Shown here: one piece after another, positions 4,720 to 7,955 of the stretch
How the letters are laid out: each line of letters begins with the position of its first letter
How positions within the stretch are numbered: position 1 is the stretch's first letter
Assembly (NCBI GenBank): GCA_028284565.1
Contig: JANQRM010000693.1
Span: 1 to 7,955 of the forward strand
DNA: 7,955 nt
Direction of reading: 5' to 3'
DNA from: Anaerolineae bacterium
GTDB taxonomy: Bacteria; Chloroflexota; Anaerolineae; Aggregatilineales; Phototrophicaceae
Notes under the pieces: generated by a model
Told to the model about the DNA's origin: nothing
Databases searched by the model: none
Seen by the model: the letters and a program-made list of their open reading frames with translations, nothing else
Program-made: the position numbers and the translations under genes

Positions 4720-6705
4720 ATGGCGGACTCAACCTTTGGACCCTATCAAATCGAAGGCACAATCGGACGAGGCGGGATGGCTATCGTCTTTAAGGCGCGT
4801 GATACCCGCACGGATGACCTCGTTGCGCTTAAGATTCTCTATGACCACATCTTGGCACAAAAGGTCGCTCGGCAACGTTTTCTGCGTGAAGCTGAATTGC
4901 TTCATCGCCTCGATCATCCCAATATCGTACCCGTGGTTGAGCATGGGGAGATTAAGGGGCGCACCTACCTAGCAATGCGGTATATGGCAAACGGCTCTCT
5001 GGCAGACCGTCTGCAAAATCCAACCTCGATTGGCTTAATGGTCAGCACCAAACTCCTCAAAGAAGTCGCCAAAGGTCTCGATTACGCCCATGAACAAGGC
5101 ATTATTCATCGGGATATTAAGCTAGAAAATATTTTGTTGGATGCGGATAAACGCCCGGCATTGAGTGACTTCGGCATTGCCAAACTTGCCAATTCGACAC
5201 GTCTAACCGCCACCGGATTCATCGCTGGGACACCCAATTATATGTCTCCCGAACAAGCCTTGGGATGGGCAGATATTGACCATCGCACGGACATCTATTC
5301 ATTGGGGATTATGGCATATCTCATGCTCACGGGTTTTCACCCCTTTACGGGGAGCGATGCCCTCGTTGTCCTCAATCAGCATATCAACATGGCTCCACCG
5401 CCACCAACGAGTGTGAATGACACCTTACCATCGGCTTTGGATGCGGTTCTCTTACAAGGCTTAGCCAAAGACCGTACTGATCGTCCCAATTCAGCAGGCG
5501 AGTTCATTCAGGAAATCGAAAATGTCATCCGTTCCAGTCAACTTGCGTCCAATACACAAACGCTAATCGACATCGCCGCACCCAATCCACAGCAAGGCAA
5601 TCAAGCCCCCACAACTCGTATGATGACCACGCCGAGCTTCGTTCCACAGATGGAACAGACTTCGGTTCAAGCTGCCGAAGCATCACCATCTCGCCGTGGG
5701 ATAGGCTTACTGGGTTTACTCGGTGTTGCGATCTTAGCTCTGATTATGGTCTTTGTGGTGAGTGCTAACTCCCAGTCCAATCCACCGATGACACCCAACG
5801 AAACCGAAATCGCCGCCGGAATCTTTGGCGAACTGACACAAACCGCCGATGCCGAAGTCTTCCTCTCCACTCAATCGGCTTTATCAACCGAACAATATGC
5901 GCCACGCTCGACCTTCCCGCCGACATGGACACCGACTTATACGCCAACCATTACCAACACACCGACGATTACATCTACACCCTCCAACACGCCCATCGTC
6001 ACCAGCACACTGACACCCACACCTTCTGGTAATGCGATTGTCATTGGTGAGCAAGGGGTCAATATGCGGACAGGTCCCAGTGTCGGCTATCAACTCTTGC
6101 GGAACTTGCCACAAGGCACACCCTTGATGCTCATTGGGCGCACATCCGATGCCAATTGGTATGAGGCGCGTGCTTTCACTGGACTAACGGGCTGGGTCTT
6201 CAGCAACTTCATTGAAACCGAAATCGAAGTCTTACTGCTTCCCGTCACATGGATAGAAGAGGGAACAAGTGGGGATTCTGGCGGTAGTGTCCTGACCATT
6301 CCGACAACAGGCAACCCACCAGCCAATCCAACTAACACGCCTGTTGGAGGGAGTACATCTATCCCACCAACGAACACACCGGTTCCAACCTCACCGCCCG
6401 GTGGAGAAACTGTTGTTCCCCCAGATTTCTCTGCTAATGCCCGTGCGAACCAAGATGGAACGCTCATTGACCGTAATGGGGTTGCGGGAACATGCCAAGT
6501 TGTCGCACAGATTCTACAAGGGCAAACCTTCCAAGCAACTGCCCGCAGTAGCAATAATCAAGCGGTCTATGGCAAACTCAAATCGGGCATATGGGGATGG
6601 GTACGGACGAACATCCTTGACTTCAATATCGACATCAACACCCTGCCTGTTCAATCCTTCCCCTGTCAGTCACAAGATGGTGGGGTTGAGGGAAGTACCC
6701 GTTAA
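4720..6705 (+). CDS. Transmembrane Hanks-type Ser/Thr protein kinase with extracellular SH3-like domains
   Basis: This 661-residue receptor-like kinase has a cytoplasmic kinase domain at about 7-270. The visible elements are glycine loop GRGGMAIVFKA (16-26), ATP-anchoring K38 in VALK, helix-C E57 in FLREA, catalytic loop HRDIKLEN (130-137), DFG (150-152), GTPNYMSPEQ (170-179), D191 and R255. All key residues are present, so it should be active; activation-loop Thr residues (163, 165, 171) are candidate autophosphorylation sites. A linker leads to one transmembrane helix (about 328-348). Outside follow a Thr-Pro-rich stalk (398-436), an SH3-like domain (439-499, with VNMRTGPSVGY and GLTGWVFSNFIE), a Pro/Gly/Thr linker (526-568) and a second, divergent SH3-like unit (570-636, GIWGWVRTNI). 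C592 and C649 are the only Cys seen outside and might pair. Bacterial SH3 domains often bind cell-wall or peptide ligands, so the ectodomain may take the sensing place that PASTA repeats have in PknB-type kinases. No phosphatase gene is nearby. The ligand and substrates are unknown. Confidence 0.93.
   Translation: MADSTFGPYQIEGTIGRGGMAIVFKARDTRTDDLVALKILYDHILAQKVARQRFLREAELLHRLDHPNIVPVVEHGEIKGRTYLAMRYMANGSLADRLQNPTSIGLMVSTKLLKEVAKGLDYAHEQGIIHRDIKLENILLDADKRPALSDFGIAKLANSTRLTATGFIAGTPNYMSPEQALGWADIDHRTDIYSLGIMAYLMLTGFHPFTGSDALVVLNQHINMAPPPPTSVNDTLPSALDAVLLQGLAKDRTDRPNSAGEFIQEIENVIRSSQLASNTQTLIDIAAPNPQQGNQAPTTRMMTTPSFVPQMEQTSVQAAEASPSRRGIGLLGLLGVAILALIMVFVVSANSQSNPPMTPNETEIAAGIFGELTQTADAEVFLSTQSALSTEQYAPRSTFPPTWTPTYTPTITNTPTITSTPSNTPIVTSTLTPTPSGNAIVIGEQGVNMRTGPSVGYQLLRNLPQGTPLMLIGRTSDANWYEARAFTGLTGWVFSNFIETEIEVLLLPVTWIEEGTSGDSGGSVLTIPTTGNPPANPTNTPVGGSTSIPPTNTPVPTSPPGGETVVPPDFSANARANQDGTLIDRNGVAGTCQVVAQILQGQTFQATARSSNNQAVYGKLKSGIWGWVRTNILDFNIDINTLPVQSFPCQSQDGGVEGSTR
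5911..6027 (+). repeat. Thr-Pro-rich stalk coding segment of the kinase
   Basis: Codons 398-436 of the kinase encode a low-complexity run built on irregular TP, TPT and NTP units. It sits between the membrane helix and the first SH3-like domain. The DNA is not a regular tandem repeat because codons and unit lengths vary. It is probably an extended, possibly glycosylated stalk that holds the sensor domain away from the membrane. Confidence 0.7.
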
Positions 6706-6708
6706 CCG

Positions 6709-7137
6709 TTACCCTTCAGCTGGGGCGAACAACACCAAAAGCGTCAAATCTTCTTCGATCTCGATGAAGCGATGGCGTTTGCGTTTGGCGACATAGATGA
6801 GTGACCCCGGCTCAATATCACTGACTTCACCTTCGATGTCGATTTTGGCAACCCCCTCAACGACATAATAAATCTCGTCCTCACGATGGGGCGACTGTCC
6901 GTCCCGCCCACCCGCAGGCAATTTATAGATTCCCATACTCATCGACTCGACACGGAAGAACTCCTCATAGGAGCGGTCTTGTGCTTCACCCATCGTCGGC
7001 ACATCCCATACCATGCCATCGGGTGCATCGTCTTCCGTATCCTCATCATCTTGTGCCAATGAGGTCGTCGCACCTGCCATTAGTGCAAATGCGCCTAATG
7101 ATGCGATAAATTTACGGCGATTTGGTTGCTCGCTCAT
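6709..7137 (-). CDS. Tat-exported small cupin-domain protein
   Basis: This 142-residue protein begins with a twin-arginine signal: NRRKFIASLG (6-15), a mild hydrophobic run, and a likely cleavage site after A28 (SLA before QDD). An acidic tether follows (30-40, mostly Asp and Glu). The rest is a single cupin barrel. Motif 1 is PHREDEIYYVVEG (83-95), with H84, E86 or E88 as likely metal ligands, and H122 is in the second motif (RHRF). Tat export suggests the protein folds, possibly with its metal, before secretion. Small cupins may be enzymes, binding proteins or structural, so no reaction can be assigned. A good ribosome site (GGAGAG at 7143-7148) precedes the ATG. The gene lies 78 bases downstream of citrate synthase on the same strand. 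Its stop is 3 bases from the stop of the convergent kinase gene, with no visible terminator. Confidence 0.85.
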   Translation of the reverse strand: MSEQPNRRKFIASLGAFALMAGATTSLAQDDEDTEDDAPDGMVWDVPTMGEAQDRSYEEFFRVESMSMGIYKLPAGGRDGQSPHREDEIYYVVEGVAKIDIEGEVSDIEPGSLIYVAKRKRHRFIEIEEDLTLLVLFAPAEG

Positions 7138-7152
7138 CCAGACTCTCCAATC

Positions 7153-7179
7153 AAAACAGTGGGCGATAGTTCACCCACC
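7153..7179 (-). terminator. Weak terminator-like hairpin between citrate synthase and the cupin gene
   Basis: On the minus strand GTGGG pairs with CCCAC (7174-7178 with 7159-7163), extended by G-U wobbles on both sides, with an 8-base loop. TG and then TTTT (7153-7156) follow. The stem and T-run are short, so read-through into the cupin gene is likely. The hairpin ends only a few bases before the cupin ribosome site. Confidence 0.4.
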
Positions 7180-7215
7180 TTAACGTTTTTGAGTTGGCTT
7201 GCCAAGCACCGTCGC

Positions 7216-7955
7216 TTACCGATTCGTCACGTCAACCCACGCTCGATTCTTCTCCCCGATGTACTGTGCGCGGGGACGCATGATGCGCCCACCGTCCCGA
7301 TGTTCTAGTGCATGAGCTGTCCAGCCACCGACACGCGAAATGGCAAAGGTCGGCGTAAACAAATCTGTGGGGATACCGATTCCGTGCAGAATCAGTGCTG
7401 TATAGAACTCCACATTCGTTTGCAAATTCCGTCCCGGCTTATATTCCTCCAGCAGACGCAATGCCGTTTGCTCCACATGCTTCGCCAATTGATAGAGTTC
7501 CAGCTTCTCGCCATCCACAAAGAAGCGTTCCGCCTCTTGACCCAACACCTGCGCGCGGGGGTCATAGACCTTGTAAACCCGATGCCCGAAGCCCATCAGC
7601 CGTTCCTTGTTCTCCAATTTTTGGCGGATGATTGGCTCGGCTTTGTCAGGTGTTTCGATTTCAAAGACCATCTCCAACGCAGGACCCGGCGCACCTCCAT
7701 GCTTGGGACCTTTCAGCGCACCAATCGCTCCCACAATCGCGGACACCATATCTGAATCCGTTGAGACAATCACGCGCCCTGTGAAGGTCGAGGCATTCCA
7801 GCCGTGATCAATCACCGTGTTGAGATAGGTTTCCAACGCGCGGGTTGTCGCACCATCCGGCACTTCACCACTTAGCATGAATAGATAGTTTGCTGAGTGT
7901 CCTAAATCATCACGCAGGGCAATCGGCTCATCTCCCTGCAACAATCGCCAATAAC
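7216..7955 (-). CDS. gltA: Citrate synthase, C-terminal part (5' end outside the window)
   Basis: About 246 residues of citrate synthase, which condenses oxaloacetate with acetyl-CoA to citrate as the first TCA-cycle step in the cytoplasm. The frame is open to the right edge and begins YWRLLQGDEP. The TTG at 7942-7944 is an internal Leu, not a start. Numbered from that Leu, the motifs are HGWNASTF (47-54, oxaloacetate-binding His), GPKHGG (79-84, catalytic H82), GFGHRVYK (118-125, catalytic H121) and DPR (128-130). NVEFYTAL (177-184) follows, where E179 occupies the place of the catalytic Asp of the usual NVDFY motif. The C-terminal TPTFAISRVGGWTAH and RIMRPRAQYIG complete the fold. Roughly 120-140 N-terminal residues are missing. 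A close paralogue, 2-methylcitrate synthase, cannot be fully excluded. The symbol follows common usage for bacterial citrate synthase. Confidence 0.93.
   Translation of the reverse strand, partial: YWRLLQGDEPIALRDDLGHSANYLFMLSGEVPDGATTRALETYLNTVIDHGWNASTFTGRVIVSTDSDMVSAIVGAIGALKGPKHGGAPGPALEMVFEIETPDKAEPIIRQKLENKERLMGFGHRVYKVYDPRAQVLGQEAERFFVDGEKLELYQLAKHVEQTALRLLEEYKPGRNLQTNVEFYTALILHGIGIPTDLFTPTFAISRVGGWTAHALEHRDGGRIMRPRAQYIGEKNRAWVDVTNR

Noticed and set aside
6090..6554. A 154-codon minus-strand frame inside the kinase ectodomain coding region
   Set aside because: Its Gly/Val-rich stretch is the reverse reading of the Pro/Thr linker, so it is a composition artefact.
3959..6705. Lipoprotein plus kinase as a new signalling or defence system
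   Set aside because: Same strand and adjacency are the only support. Each gene has its own -10 box, a palindrome separates them, and no further component is nearby.
7194..7205. TTGGC-TT-GCCAA hairpin after citrate synthase
   Set aside because: The loop of two bases is too tight, and no T-run follows on the minus strand, so it is not a convincing terminator.

Overview
This window looks like ordinary chromosomal DNA from a bacterium of roughly even base composition. The best guess is a member of the Chloroflexota, Anaerolineae-like. That placement is an inference. It rests on a Hanks-type kinase whose extracellular part joins SH3-like domains through Thr-Pro-rich linkers, on a VanZ-RDD fusion membrane protein, and on the style of the citrate synthase. 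No rRNA, tRNA, CRISPR array, transposase or phage gene was seen.

Layout, left to right: the last 50 codons of a membrane protein (+); an NmrA-type NAD(P)-binding protein (-), whose stop codon overlaps the previous stop; a divergent promoter region with two short dyads; a VanZ-RDD polytopic membrane protein (+); a convergent gap with two hairpins; a sulfide:quinone oxidoreductase-type flavoprotein (-); a 240-base divergent gap; a small orphan lipoprotein (+); a 200-base gap holding a perfect 20-base palindrome; a transmembrane Ser/Thr protein kinase (+); a Tat-exported cupin protein (-), ending 3 bases from the kinase; and the C-terminal two thirds of citrate synthase (-), running off the right edge.

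The genes alternate in strand, giving three convergent and two divergent junctions. The only possible co-transcribed pair is citrate synthase followed by the cupin, and a weak terminator-like hairpin lies between them. I see no evidence that the genes form one pathway. Several act at the membrane or outside it: the VanZ-RDD protein, the quinone-linked flavoprotein, the lipoprotein, the kinase and the exported cupin. The two most open questions are what the SH3-type kinase ectodomain senses and what the cysteine-rich lipoprotein does. I did not find a convincing new multi-gene system.
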